Positions 56,834-64,000 of a DNA stretch of 64,000 nt are shown one piece after another; position 1 is the first letter of the stretch, and each line of letters starts with the position of its first letter. The stretch is from Sporosarcina sp. Marseille-Q4063 (GTDB taxonomy: Bacteria; Bacillota; Bacilli; Bacillales_A; Planococcaceae), in the NCBI RefSeq assembly GCF_018309085.1, contig NZ_CP070502.1:2108001-2172000 (forward strand). The letters are read 5' to 3'. The notes under the pieces were generated by a model. That model saw nothing but the letters and a program-made list of their open reading frames with translations. It did no database searches and was not told the DNA's origin. The position numbers and the translations under genes were made by a program.

Positions 56834-58030
56834 CTATTTTGTTTTAGCTGTTGCTTTTTCTTCTGCCTTCGGTTGTGCTTTCGGTTCTTCTTTTTGATTC
56901 TTTTTAGCAAAATCTGTAATCAGTTTGTAATAAGCATTCGCCATCATCCAAACGCTTTCTTTTTCATCTTCAAAGAAATCGATGTTATAACCATCCAAGC
57001 TATTATTCAACGTTTTCAGGTAATCTTTAAGAACGATTGACCCTCCGCCAATGAAATAGCAAATTTCAGTTTGAGAATTTCTTGCCCATGTATTACGTAA
57101 ATGACGATATTGCTTCTTCGCTAAATCCAAGAGAATCCGGTCCACGATATCATGCACGTTTGTCCGGCTACCTCTCACCATGATATGGTTGCGGTCATTT
57201 TTGCGCGTAAGGATATCCACGACATCCATCCGGCTATCTAATTCAACTTCATGTCTAGCATAGATTTCTTCGCGAATCGCATCAAGTGACTCTGATACGC
57301 CCAAGTTAAAGCCTTGCGCTTTATCATCATCAACTTTACGGTTTTTAATGACTGCCACATCCGTTGAAAGACCACCGATATCTTGAATCAAAATTTGTTT
57401 GTCAATCAATTCTTTATTGATGACATTCAAGTCATTGTCCATAACAAGGTTAATAAATGCCGCAAACCCTTCCGGATAAACTTTAACTTCATCAAATTTG
57501 ATATTTACTTTAATACCTTGATATTTAGGTGTCACTAAAAACTCTACTTGGTGAACTGATCCAAGCAATTGGGAACGATAACCAACGTCTTTCCCTTCCT
57601 TAACTTCTCTTAGCGGAAGACCTGTCCCTAAAGTGTAAGTTGCTTCGATGACATTATCTTTGCGCTTGAAAACTTCACTGTTCTCTTCATTAGCCGCATC
57701 CAATGCCAGTGCCGCAAATAACATGACTAGCGTTTGATCTTCTTCAGATTTGTTGCTCCCTGGATCAAGTTCAGTAGAATTGCCGCTTTTCGCAGCTAAA
57801 TTCCCGACACGGTAAATCGAGTTGTTATCTCTTAATGCAGGGGAGTGCAAACGAATATGAATACCATCAATCGATTCTTGTTTGTCAAGCTCTTCAATTC
57901 CGATAACCGGACGATCTTCGATATCCTGTGCAATAACATTCGGGATATTAAGTTCTGCTTCTAATTTTCCAAAAATACCTTTTAGCGAATCATTTCCAAC
58001 GTCAATTGCTGCAATGCGTGATTTTGTCAA
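56834..58030 (-). CDS. parM: Actin-like ATPase of the ParM/StbA family
   Basis: The 398-residue protein has the actin-fold motifs: phosphate 1 IAAIDVGNDSLKGIFG (about 6-21), phosphate 2 ILIQDIGGLSTDVAVI (about 216-231) and the adenosine motif CYFIGGGSIVLKDYL (about 330-344). ParM proteins form filaments that push DNA apart. The last 25 residues are Lys/Glu/Pro/Ala-rich. TTG start 58030 follows GAGAGGATG. The operon with a ParR-like gene and upstream iterons is a full type II partition layout, here flanked by ordinary chromosomal genes. Confidence 0.9.
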   Translation of the reverse strand: MTKSRIAAIDVGNDSLKGIFGKLEAELNIPNVIAQDIEDRPVIGIEELDKQESIDGIHIRLHSPALRDNNSIYRVGNLAAKSGNSTELDPGSNKSEEDQTLVMLFAALALDAANEENSEVFKRKDNVIEATYTLGTGLPLREVKEGKDVGYRSQLLGSVHQVEFLVTPKYQGIKVNIKFDEVKVYPEGFAAFINLVMDNDLNVINKELIDKQILIQDIGGLSTDVAVIKNRKVDDDKAQGFNLGVSESLDAIREEIYARHEVELDSRMDVVDILTRKNDRNHIMVRGSRTNVHDIVDRILLDLAKKQYRHLRNTWARNSQTEICYFIGGGSIVLKDYLKTLNNSLDGYNIDFFEDEKESVWMMANAYYKLITDFAKKNQKEEPKAQPKAEEKATAKTK

Positions 58031-58130
58031 AATAAAACATCCTCTCTATTAACATAGATTACTATATAAACTTTATCGAACTTCTACCTTCAGGTCAATG
58101 CCTAGCAAACATTTAACACACAACTGTAAC

Positions 58131-58272
58131 GTGTACACTTTAACGTATACACGTTTACGAATATGTACACATCGTGTCACTAAGGCATGTGTACTTGTTT
58201 GTATACTTGTACACTTTATTGTTTACAATTGTATACACTTTTGTGTACTTGTAACTATTTTTGTATACATCG
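58131..58272 (-). repeat. parC-like centromere iterons upstream of parM
   Basis: At least nine variants of GTRTACWTKT are packed in about 140 bp: GTGTACACTT (58131), GTATACACGT (58145), TGTACACAT (58164), GTGTACTTGT (58189), GTATACTTGT (58201), GTACACTTTA (58209), GTTTACAATT (58221), GTATACACTT (58231), GTGTACTTGT (58243), GTATACATCG (58263). Many lie 10-12 bp apart, about one helical turn, like ParR-binding centromeres. They lie 100-240 bp before the parM start, so they may also be the operator. The rest of the 58031-58600 gap is A/T-rich without a supported gene. Confidence 0.8.
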
Positions 58273-58606
58273 AAAAAAGGAGCTGCAGAGAACATTTCAG
58301 ATCCCCTCTTCTCCCTCTTTTTTTGCGCAAATAAAAAGCCGGCCTTCAAAAGGTACCGACTTCTTGGAATACTCCGTATAATTAATAATTATTTTTTGAA
58401 ATTAATTTTGCAAAAATGAGTGATTTTTGATGCAGATTTCGTATTTTATTTATGAATATCCTCAAAATTGACCTCTCAGCAGCCATCCTGAACCTAATCA
58501 ACGGTAAAAGTAGACATAGACTATGCAAATCCCCTATAATTGCTTATATTGGCTACTGTGGCTTGTAGAAGAATAGGGACAAAGCTGACGAATAATTTAG
58601 ATAGAA

Positions 58607-58636
58607 TTAGAATGTACGTTCTCGATATGATAGAAT
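58607..58636 (+). promoter_or_regulatory. Promoter of the small toxin gene with a LexA-box-like dyad
   Basis: TTAGAA (58607-58612), 18 bp, TAGAAT (58631-58636). Between them AGAATGTACGTTCT (58609-58622) is close to the Bacillus SOS box CGAAC-N4-GTTCG, with mismatches at both outer bases and one inner base. LexA control is a hypothesis. Confidence 0.45.
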
Positions 58637-58698
58637 AGAAAGACAACTACATAAGCAGGGTGGGCGGTTGGTCACTTCCTTTCAAGGAGGTGATGCCA

Positions 58699-58809
58699 AT
58701 GATAACAATTTTTGAGTTACTCAGTTTGCTAATACAACTTTCCGTTGTATGGCTCACGATTATAACGATATTGTTATCGGTCATCTTTTTCCACAAGAAA
58801 AAGAAGTAA
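58699..58809 (+). CDS. Holin-like type I toxin candidate, 36 residues
   Basis: After a perfect AAGGAGGTG, ATG 58699 opens a 36-residue frame with one transmembrane helix (about 4-30) and the basic end FFHKKKK, the plan of Fst/TxpA/BsrG-type and putative holin-like toxins. The mRNA leader GCGGTTGGTC (58664-58673) is perfectly complementary to GACCAACCGC (58855-58864) after the stop, a long-range pairing seen in type I toxin mRNAs. ATG 58693 is also in frame. No antitoxin RNA can be defined from sequence alone. Confidence 0.7.
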   Translation: MITIFELLSLLIQLSVVWLTIITILLSVIFFHKKKK

Positions 58810-58887
58810 CCGTCCCCTGTGGTAAGGATTGATGGTTACTTCTAGTCAAATCTGGACCAACCGCTCTTCTTGCGGTTAGTAGTTGTG

Positions 58888-58917
58888 AAGCCGGATGTTA
58901 GCGCATCCGGTCTTTTT
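58888..58917 (+). terminator. Terminator of the small toxin gene
   Basis: CCGGATG and CATCCGG pair around TTAGCG and are followed by TCTTTTT. A smaller hairpin AACCGC/GCGGTT precedes it. Confidence 0.85.
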
Positions 58918-59025
58918 CATGTTATGCACTTCTACTATTATTATACACTGGATATTACAGAAAATCCAATATTCTCATTTCATTCAAGAAATCTATCGGC
59001 CAAAATCCAAATATAAAAAATTTTG

Positions 59026-61200
59026 TTATACAATAATTCTTTCCTTCGCTTTCGCCTCAATCCGGCGTTTGTGTAAAATGGGTTCAGTATAACCATTTGG
59101 CTGGTCTATCCCTTGCAAGACTAAATCACAAGCCGCGGCAAATGCGACAGATTCGTCGAAGTTAGGTGCCATCGGACGATATAATGGATCAGCTGCATTT
59201 TGCCCGTCTACTACCTTGGCCATGCGTTTCATCGTTTCAATCACTTGTTCTTTTGAACAAATTCCGTGGTGCAGCCAGTTTGCGATATGCTGACTTGAAA
59301 TCCGCAGTGTGGCACGGTCTTCCATCAACCCAACATTATTAATATCTGGAACCTTCGAACAACCCACGCCTTGGTCTACCCATCGTACGACATAACCTAA
59401 AATACCTTGCGCATTATTATCGAGTTCTGCTTGAACTTCTTCTGGAGACCAAATAGGCTTTTCAGCTAATGGAATTTGTAGAATCTCATCTTGTAAATCT
59501 AGCGAACTTTCGATGCCTTTTTGAACTTCCCCAACATCCACTTGATGGTAATGGAGCGCATGTAAGGTTGCTGCCGTTGGAGACGGTACCCATGCAGTAT
59601 TCGCGCCAGCTTTAGGATGGGCAACCTTTTGCTCTAACATTGCTGCCATTAAATCCGGCATCGCCCACATGCCTTTACCAATTTGTGCACGTCCAGGTAA
59701 TCCGCTATCAATTCCAACAACTACGTTCGATGTTTCATACGCTTGTAGCCAATTTGCAGTTTTCATTTCATTTTTACGAATCATTACGCCGGCTTCCATA
59801 GACGTGTGAATCTCATCACCTGTACGGTCCAAGAAACCCGTGTTAATGAATGCGATTCTTTCTTTCACTTCATTAATACACGCTTTCAAGTTCAGCGATG
59901 TACGTCGCTCTTCATCCATGAGGCCAATTTTTAATGTATGACGCTGCAAGTCCAGAATATCTTCAATACGGTCAAACAGCTTATTTGCAAAGGCCGCTTC
60001 TTTAGATCCATGCATTTTTGGTTTAACAATATAAATAGAACCGTGAGTAGAGTTTTTGAATTCCTGATGAGATAAGTTATGTTTCGCAATTAACGTAGTA
60101 AGAACTCCATCTAGAATCCCTTCAGGAACCTCTTCTCCCTCTTTGTCCAATATTGCATGATTGGTCATTAAATGGCCTACATTTCGAACGTACATGAGGG
60201 AACGGCCGGATAATGTAATCGATTCACCATTTAGAGATGTATATATGCGATCTGGATTTAATGTACGCCTAATCGTCTTACCACCCCGTTCAAAAGTAAC
60301 CGCCAGGTCCCCTTTCATTAAACCTAACCAGTTCCGATAGACACCTACTTTATCTTCCGCATCGACCGCAGCAATTGAATCTTCGCAATCCATAAGTGTT
60401 GAGAGTGCAGCTTCTAAATAAACATCTTTCACACCCGCTGCATCGTCTTTACCTATAGGATGCGTACGATCAATTTGGATTTCAATATGCAGGCCGTTAT
60501 TCACCAATAATATAGCTGTTGGTTCTTCAGGCGGTCCTTGATGCCCTACCAACTTCTCGGCATCTTTCAATCCTGCTTCTTCCCCATTCTCAAGTTTCGC
60601 CGACAATTTACCGTCAACAATTGCATATTTCTCCACTTTCGCATGGGAAGCATTCGCTAATGCTACATGTTCGTCTAAAAATTGTTTCGAAAAGTCGACT
60701 ACTTTCTTACCGCGTACAGGATTGTATTTTTCGCTAGCTTCCGCTCCGTTGTCCTCACTAATTACGTCTGTTCCGTAAAGCGCGTCGTAGAGGCTCCCCC
60801 AACGGGCATTTGCGGCGTTTAGCGCATAACGGGCATTGTCTACTGGTACAACTAACTGCGGTCCGGCCTGTATAGCGACCTCACTGTCTACATCGGCTGT
60901 CGACACTTTAAATTCTTCGACTTTTGGTTCAAGATAGCCAATTTCCAGTAGAAAAGCTTTATACTTTTCATAGTCAAAGGACTGTTGGTGTTGTTTATGC
61001 CAGTTATTAATCTGTTTTTGTAATTTCTCGCGTTTCACTAATAATTGCTTATTTTCCGGTGATAGTTCATGAATCAAAGTACTAAAATCTGACCAAAATT
61101 TCTGTTGATCGAGTCCAGTATCAGGTAACGCTTCTGAATTAACGAATTCATAGAGTACTTGCGAAACTTGAAGATCATTGACTTTAACGTAATTTGTCAT
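59026..61200 (-). CDS. glcB: Malate synthase G
   Basis: Condenses glyoxylate and acetyl-CoA to malate. The 724-residue protein is the large monomeric G form: [77 protein letters not shown] with the catalytic Asp region, and a C-terminal block ending in [14 protein letters not shown]. It follows aceA and a small zinc protein, together giving the glyoxylate shunt. ATG 61200 follows AAAGGGGATAATCAG. Confidence 0.97.
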   Translation of the reverse strand: MTNYVKVNDLQVSQVLYEFVNSEALPDTGLDQQKFWSDFSTLIHELSPENKQLLVKREKLQKQINNWHKQHQQSFDYEKYKAFLLEIGYLEPKVEEFKVSTADVDSEVAIQAGPQLVVPVDNARYALNAANARWGSLYDALYGTDVISEDNGAEASEKYNPVRGKKVVDFSKQFLDEHVALANASHAKVEKYAIVDGKLSAKLENGEEAGLKDAEKLVGHQGPPEEPTAILLVNNGLHIEIQIDRTHPIGKDDAAGVKDVYLEAALSTLMDCEDSIAAVDAEDKVGVYRNWLGLMKGDLAVTFERGGKTIRRTLNPDRIYTSLNGESITLSGRSLMYVRNVGHLMTNHAILDKEGEEVPEGILDGVLTTLIAKHNLSHQEFKNSTHGSIYIVKPKMHGSKEAAFANKLFDRIEDILDLQRHTLKIGLMDEERRTSLNLKACINEVKERIAFINTGFLDRTGDEIHTSMEAGVMIRKNEMKTANWLQAYETSNVVVGIDSGLPGRAQIGKGMWAMPDLMAAMLEQKVAHPKAGANTAWVPSPTAATLHALHYHQVDVGEVQKGIESSLDLQDEILQIPLAEKPIWSPEEVQAELDNNAQGILGYVVRWVDQGVGCSKVPDINNVGLMEDRATLRISSQHIANWLHHGICSKEQVIETMKRMAKVVDGQNAADPLYRPMAPNFDESVAFAAACDLVLQGIDQPNGYTEPILHKRRIEAKAKERIIV

Positions 61201-61219
61201 CTGATTATCCCCTTTGTTG

Positions 61220-61260
61220 AAAAACGTCTCTATATCCTAATAGCAGGAATAGAGACGCTT
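61220..61260 (-). terminator. Hairpin with T-tract between the zinc protein and glcB
   Basis: GCGTCTCTATTCC and GGATATAGAGACG pair on the minus strand and are followed by TTTTTC, just before glcB. It should reduce read-through from aceA, so glcB may have lower or separately controlled expression. Confidence 0.75.
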
Positions 61261-61263
61261 TAA

Positions 61264-61395
61264 TTATTGTTCATGCCTACCGATACAACGTTCACACTCA
61301 TAAACGACTGATTCAACTTCTTCGATAAATTTTTCTCCGCATTCTGGACATTCTTTCTCTGCAGACATCCTAGTGATTTCTTTTTCTCTCATCAT
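61264..61395 (-). CDS. Small zinc-ribbon protein, 43 residues
   Basis: ATG 61395 follows GGAGGAGATT; the frame encodes 43 residues with CPEC (about 16-19) and CERC (about 34-37), a small zinc ribbon, and ends at TAA 61264-61266. It lies between aceA and glcB in the same direction. Function unknown; a link to the glyoxylate shunt is only positional. Confidence 0.75.
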   Translation of the reverse strand: MMREKEITRMSAEKECPECGEKFIEEVESVVYECERCIGRHEQ

Positions 61396-61417
61396 AATCT
61401 CCTCCAATTTTTATGAA

Positions 61418-61446
61418 CGCCCACCCTTTTATTAAGGGCGGGGTTT
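61418..61446. other. Stem-loop after aceA
   Basis: CGCCCACCCTT and AAGGGCGGG form a strong stem; a short T-run follows only on the plus strand. In the aceA transcript it is probably a stabilising or processing structure. Confidence 0.45.
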
Positions 61447-61467
61447 TATAATATTTTCAATTAACGA

Positions 61468-62751
61468 TTAAACAAATTGCGCTTCTTCAGTAGACCCTTT
61501 CATAGCCGTTGTAGATGAAGTTCCACCCGAAATAGCTTGTGATACTTCATCAAAATATCCAGTTCCGACTTCGCGCTGGTGTCTCGTTGCTGTATATCCT
61601 TTTGGTTCGCTTGCAAACTCGGCTTCTTGCAGTTTGGAATATGCAGCCATGCCATGATCCTTATACGCATGTGCAAGTTCAAACATGCTGTGGTTCAATG
61701 AGTGGAATCCTGCAAGTGTTACGAACTGGAATTTGTAACCCATTTTCCCTAGTTCTCTTTGATAGTTTTCAATTTCCTCGTCAGTTAGTGCCGCTTTCCA
61801 GTTGAAGGATGGTGAACAATTGTAGGCTAATAGTTTCCCCGGGAACTTTGCATGAATCGCATCCGCAAACTGTTGTGCTTCCTCTAGATTCGGTGTTGAA
61901 GTTTCACACCAGATAAGATCTGCATAAGGCGCGTACGCTAATCCTCTTGCAATCGCTTGATCAATGCCCGCTTTTGTACGGAAGAACCCTTCTGGTGTCC
62001 GTTCGCCTGTGATAAATTCCTGATCCACTGGGTCGATATCACTTGTCACCATATCTGCAGCGTCGGCATCCGTTCTTGCGATGATGATTGTTGGAACGCC
62101 CAATACATCTGCAGCTAGACGAGCAGCCGTCAAGTTGCGCACAGCGTTTTGTGTCGGCAATAATACTTTCCCACCTAAATGGCCACATTTCTTTTCCGAT
62201 GCGAGTTGATCTTCAAGGTGAACACCAGCCGCACCCGCTTCAATCATGCTTTTCATGAGTTCAAAAACATTCAATGGACCGCCAAAGCCCGCTTCCATGT
62301 CTGCTACAATCGGTGCAAACCAATCAAATCCGTCTTCTCTACCTTCAGAATGATCGATTTGGTCAGCCCGTTGAAGTGCTTGGTTAATGCGCTCTACAAC
62401 TTTCGGAACGCTATTTACTGGATATAAACTTTGATCGGGATACATCTGTCCTGCCATATTCGCATCTGCTGCAACTTGCCAGCCACTTAAATAGATTGCT
62501 TTAAGGCCTGCTTTCACTTGTTGAACAGCTTGATTTCCAGTTAATGCACCGAGCGCATTGACAAAATCTTCTTCATGAATCGATTTATATAGTCGCGTTG
62601 CTCCTTTTCTAGCAAGCGTGTGTTCAATTTGAATAGAACCTCTTAGTTTTACTACATCTTCACCCGTGTATAATCTCTCAATGCCATTCCATCTAGCGTC
62701 ATTTTCCCAGCTTTCTTCTAATTGTTTCGCTTGCTCTTCTCTGTTTAACAT
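61468..62751 (-). CDS. aceA: Isocitrate lyase
   Basis: Splits isocitrate to glyoxylate and succinate. The 427-residue protein has the signature [11 protein letters not shown] with the catalytic Cys (about 190), [10 protein letters not shown] with metal-binding Asp, and [11 protein letters not shown] 62751 lies nine bases after GGAGG; earlier ATGs at 62760 and 62757 are too close to it. The gene diverges from a LytTR regulator across a 200-bp region. Confidence 0.97.
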   Translation of the reverse strand: MLNREEQAKQLEESWENDARWNGIERLYTGEDVVKLRGSIQIEHTLARKGATRLYKSIHEEDFVNALGALTGNQAVQQVKAGLKAIYLSGWQVAADANMAGQMYPDQSLYPVNSVPKVVERINQALQRADQIDHSEGREDGFDWFAPIVADMEAGFGGPLNVFELMKSMIEAGAAGVHLEDQLASEKKCGHLGGKVLLPTQNAVRNLTAARLAADVLGVPTIIIARTDADAADMVTSDIDPVDQEFITGERTPEGFFRTKAGIDQAIARGLAYAPYADLIWCETSTPNLEEAQQFADAIHAKFPGKLLAYNCSPSFNWKAALTDEEIENYQRELGKMGYKFQFVTLAGFHSLNHSMFELAHAYKDHGMAAYSKLQEAEFASEPKGYTATRHQREVGTGYFDEVSQAISGGTSSTTAMKGSTEEAQFV

Positions 62752-62786
62752 GCACATCATCCTCCAAATGGTTTTTTATTTAAGTA

Positions 62787-62851
62787 AACTGTTCCATAAC
62801 AGTTGATGTTGATATATACTACTATATAACAGAATATTTAATCTGTCACAA
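62787..62851 (-). promoter_or_regulatory. aceA promoter and downstream dyad operator
   Basis: Minus-strand TTGTGA (62851-62846), 17 bp, TATATA (62828-62823). About 12-29 bases after the expected start, AACTGTTCCATAACAGTT (62787-62804) is a perfect 7-bp dyad, and ACAGTTGAT in it fits the LytTR half-site consensus. The neighbouring LytTR protein is the likely binder. Confidence 0.6.
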
Positions 62852-62952
62852 TATTTTGATAGAATCGTATAATCACCGACAGAACAATTTATACAAGGAT
62901 GAATGATTGGCGAGTGTTAATTTTCCAAGAACCGAAGGAGAGGGGAATTAGT

Positions 62953-63603
62953 TTGACGAATGAAGGCTTACAACAGTTGGTCAGTTTAATGAAAGATTGG
63001 ATTCCGGACGAGGCTGCTATTGCAGTTGCCACTGATAACGCTTATTCGCAATACATTTCGGGCGCACATGATATTCGCATTCAAAAAGGACAAATGATAG
63101 AGAAAGGAAGTGTCGCTGAAACAGTTATCAAGAAAAAGTGTAAAGTAGAAAAACTCGTAGATGATTCGATTTTCGGGGTTCCATACTACGGAATTGGCTA
63201 TCCGATCCAGATAGAAGAGAAAGAAGGCGCATTAATTATTATTTTACCTACAACGCATCCTTATTCGAAACAGCAAACACTCACTTTTTTAACAGGGAGA
63301 AATGAAAACATTTGGTGTCCAATTGAAATAAAAGATGTTTCTCATATTGAGAGCTTGCAAAAAAAGACTTGGTTTTATACAAATAATGAGGGTTATCAAT
63401 CCATCTATACGTTAAAAGATTTAACATTTCAGCTTCCTACAAATTTCATACGTATCCATCGCTCTTATATTGTGAACATTTCATATATCATGGAAATTTC
63501 GCGTGACTTCTCTTCAAACATTCAAATTACAATAAAAGACGGAACAGTGTTGCCAGTTAGCCAAACGTATTCTGCAGACGTTCGCAAAAAACTCGGTTTC
63601 TAA
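62953..63603 (+). CDS. LytTR-family transcriptional regulator next to aceA
   Basis: The 216-residue protein has a C-terminal LytTR DNA-binding domain (about 120-216; KTWFYTNNEGYQSIYTLKDL, FIRIHRSYIVNISYI, LPVSQTYSADVRKKL) and an N-terminal sensor-like domain (about 1-110) with PAS/GAF-like character, not a receiver. I chose TTG 62953 after a strong AAGGAGAGGGG; ATG 62899 lacks proper spacing. Its divergent position suggests it controls aceA, sensing a carbon metabolite; this is inference. Confidence 0.85.
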   Translation: MTNEGLQQLVSLMKDWIPDEAAIAVATDNAYSQYISGAHDIRIQKGQMIEKGSVAETVIKKKCKVEKLVDDSIFGVPYYGIGYPIQIEEKEGALIIILPTTHPYSKQQTLTFLTGRNENIWCPIEIKDVSHIESLQKKTWFYTNNEGYQSIYTLKDLTFQLPTNFIRIHRSYIVNISYIMEISRDFSSNIQITIKDGTVLPVSQTYSADVRKKLGF

Positions 63604-63721
63604 AAGTCATAATCCACTCACGATTTCTAATTTTCGGAATCATGTACTTGTATTTAAAATTTAGATGTGGTAATAATTATAAATCTAAACAAATAAATCA
63701 GTGGAAAAGAGGGCTAATGAT

Positions 63722-64000
63722 ATGGATAGTGTAACTGCATTAGAGGTCCATCGAAAGCATAGGGGTAAACTGGAGATTAAATCTAAAGTTCCATTGGAAA
63801 ATGATGTCGACTTGAGCTTGGCTTATTCACCTGGCGTTGCGGATCCTTGTGTCGAAATCCATAATGACCCTACCAAAGTCTATGAGTATACAATTAAAGG
63901 GAATTTAGTTGGCATCGTAACAGACGGCACTGCTGTTTTAGGTCTTGGTGATATTGGACCTGCCGCTTCCTTGCCCGTTATGGAAGGAAAAGCATTGCTA
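63722..64000 (+). CDS. Malic enzyme, NAD(P)-dependent (3' part outside window)
   Basis: The first 93 residues match the N-terminus of bacterial malic enzymes (YtsJ/MaeB group): [30 protein letters not shown], and [20 protein letters not shown]. It oxidatively decarboxylates malate to pyruvate, which links the glyoxylate shunt product to pyruvate. ATG 63722 follows GAGGGCTAATGAT. Confidence 0.93.
   Translation, partial: MDSVTALEVHRKHRGKLEIKSKVPLENDVDLSLAYSPGVADPCVEIHNDPTKVYEYTIKGNLVGIVTDGTAVLGLGDIGPAASLPVMEGKALL

Noticed and set aside
57861..58030. ParM-like protein as a normal heat-shock (DnaK) or MreB-type protein
   Set aside because: Length of about 398, the DVGNDSLKG and DIGGLSTD motifs, and the ribbon-helix-helix partner with iterons fit ParM/StbA, not DnaK (about 610 residues) or MreB.
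58333..58361. Hairpin AAGTCGGTACC / GGCCGGCTT with TTTTT on the minus strand
   Set aside because: It looks like a weak terminator but no minus-strand gene ends there, so I could not assign it; it may end an unseen small RNA.

Overview
The window reads as a chromosomal segment of a spore-forming, low-to-mid GC Bacillales bacterium of the Planococcaceae, most like Sporosarcina. Three things point there: the Bacillus-type order rpoC-rpoB-rplL-rplJ-rplA-rplK-nusG-secE-rpmG-sigH-rae1-rlmB-mrnC-cysS-cysE-gltX-ispF-ispD-yacL-radA-clpC-mcsB-mcsA-ctsR, strong Shine-Dalgarno sites with frequent TTG/GTG starts, and sporulation genes (sigH, a CotD-like coat protein). This is inferred from gene content; no database search was run.

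Layout. 1-26.7 kb: the transcription/translation core, all on the minus strand, with an L10 leader, a Cys T-box ahead of cysE-cysS, and two CtsR-box promoters, one before ctsR and one directly before clpC. RpoB has Gly instead of the usual Asp at the position equivalent to E. coli 516, in the rifampicin region. 26.7-34 kb: a large unknown membrane protein, bioB-bioY behind a BirA-like operator, a CotD-like protein, a NERD-domain protein with an AbrB-like partner, and the first two of three 92-bp satellite arrays. 34-41.5 kb: small proteins, aldehyde dehydrogenase with its DUF779 partner, and an operon of a permease plus two amidohydrolases. 41.6-46.3 kb: an envelope protein-quality module (HtrA protease, two-component system, PrsA foldase). 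The htrA and prsA promoters share TTTGTTCATAT boxes spaced 22 and 11 bp. 46.3-50.5 kb: the third 92-bp array, a PadR/HAAS pair behind a long palindrome, and WrbA plus MhqD behind an MhqR-like box. 50.5-54.4 kb: thiamine genes thiD-thiE and thiM-thiW, each unit behind its own TPP riboswitch. 54.4-59 kb: a histidine phosphatase, a DmpA-type peptidase, an apparently chromosomal actin-like partition cassette (ParM-like ATPase, ribbon-helix-helix partner, centromere-like iterons), and a small holin-like type I toxin candidate. 59-64 kb: the glyoxylate shunt (malate synthase G, isocitrate lyase), a divergent LytTR regulator and the start of a malic enzyme.

The strongest unexplained signal is a family of three arrays (26784-27248, 31533-32180, 46336-46644). 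Each repeats a 92-bp unit made of four variants of a 14-bp word, about G(T/A)T(A/G)CGGGA(A/G)NAA, at start-to-start distances 21, 21, 21 and 29 bp. The words are kept between arrays while the linkers differ. Twenty-one bp is two helical turns, so the words sit on one DNA face. A separate array of the word TTTGCTTGCAC (42941-43033) uses the same 21-bp phasing. These look like phased protein-binding arrays. I do not recognise them as a described family.
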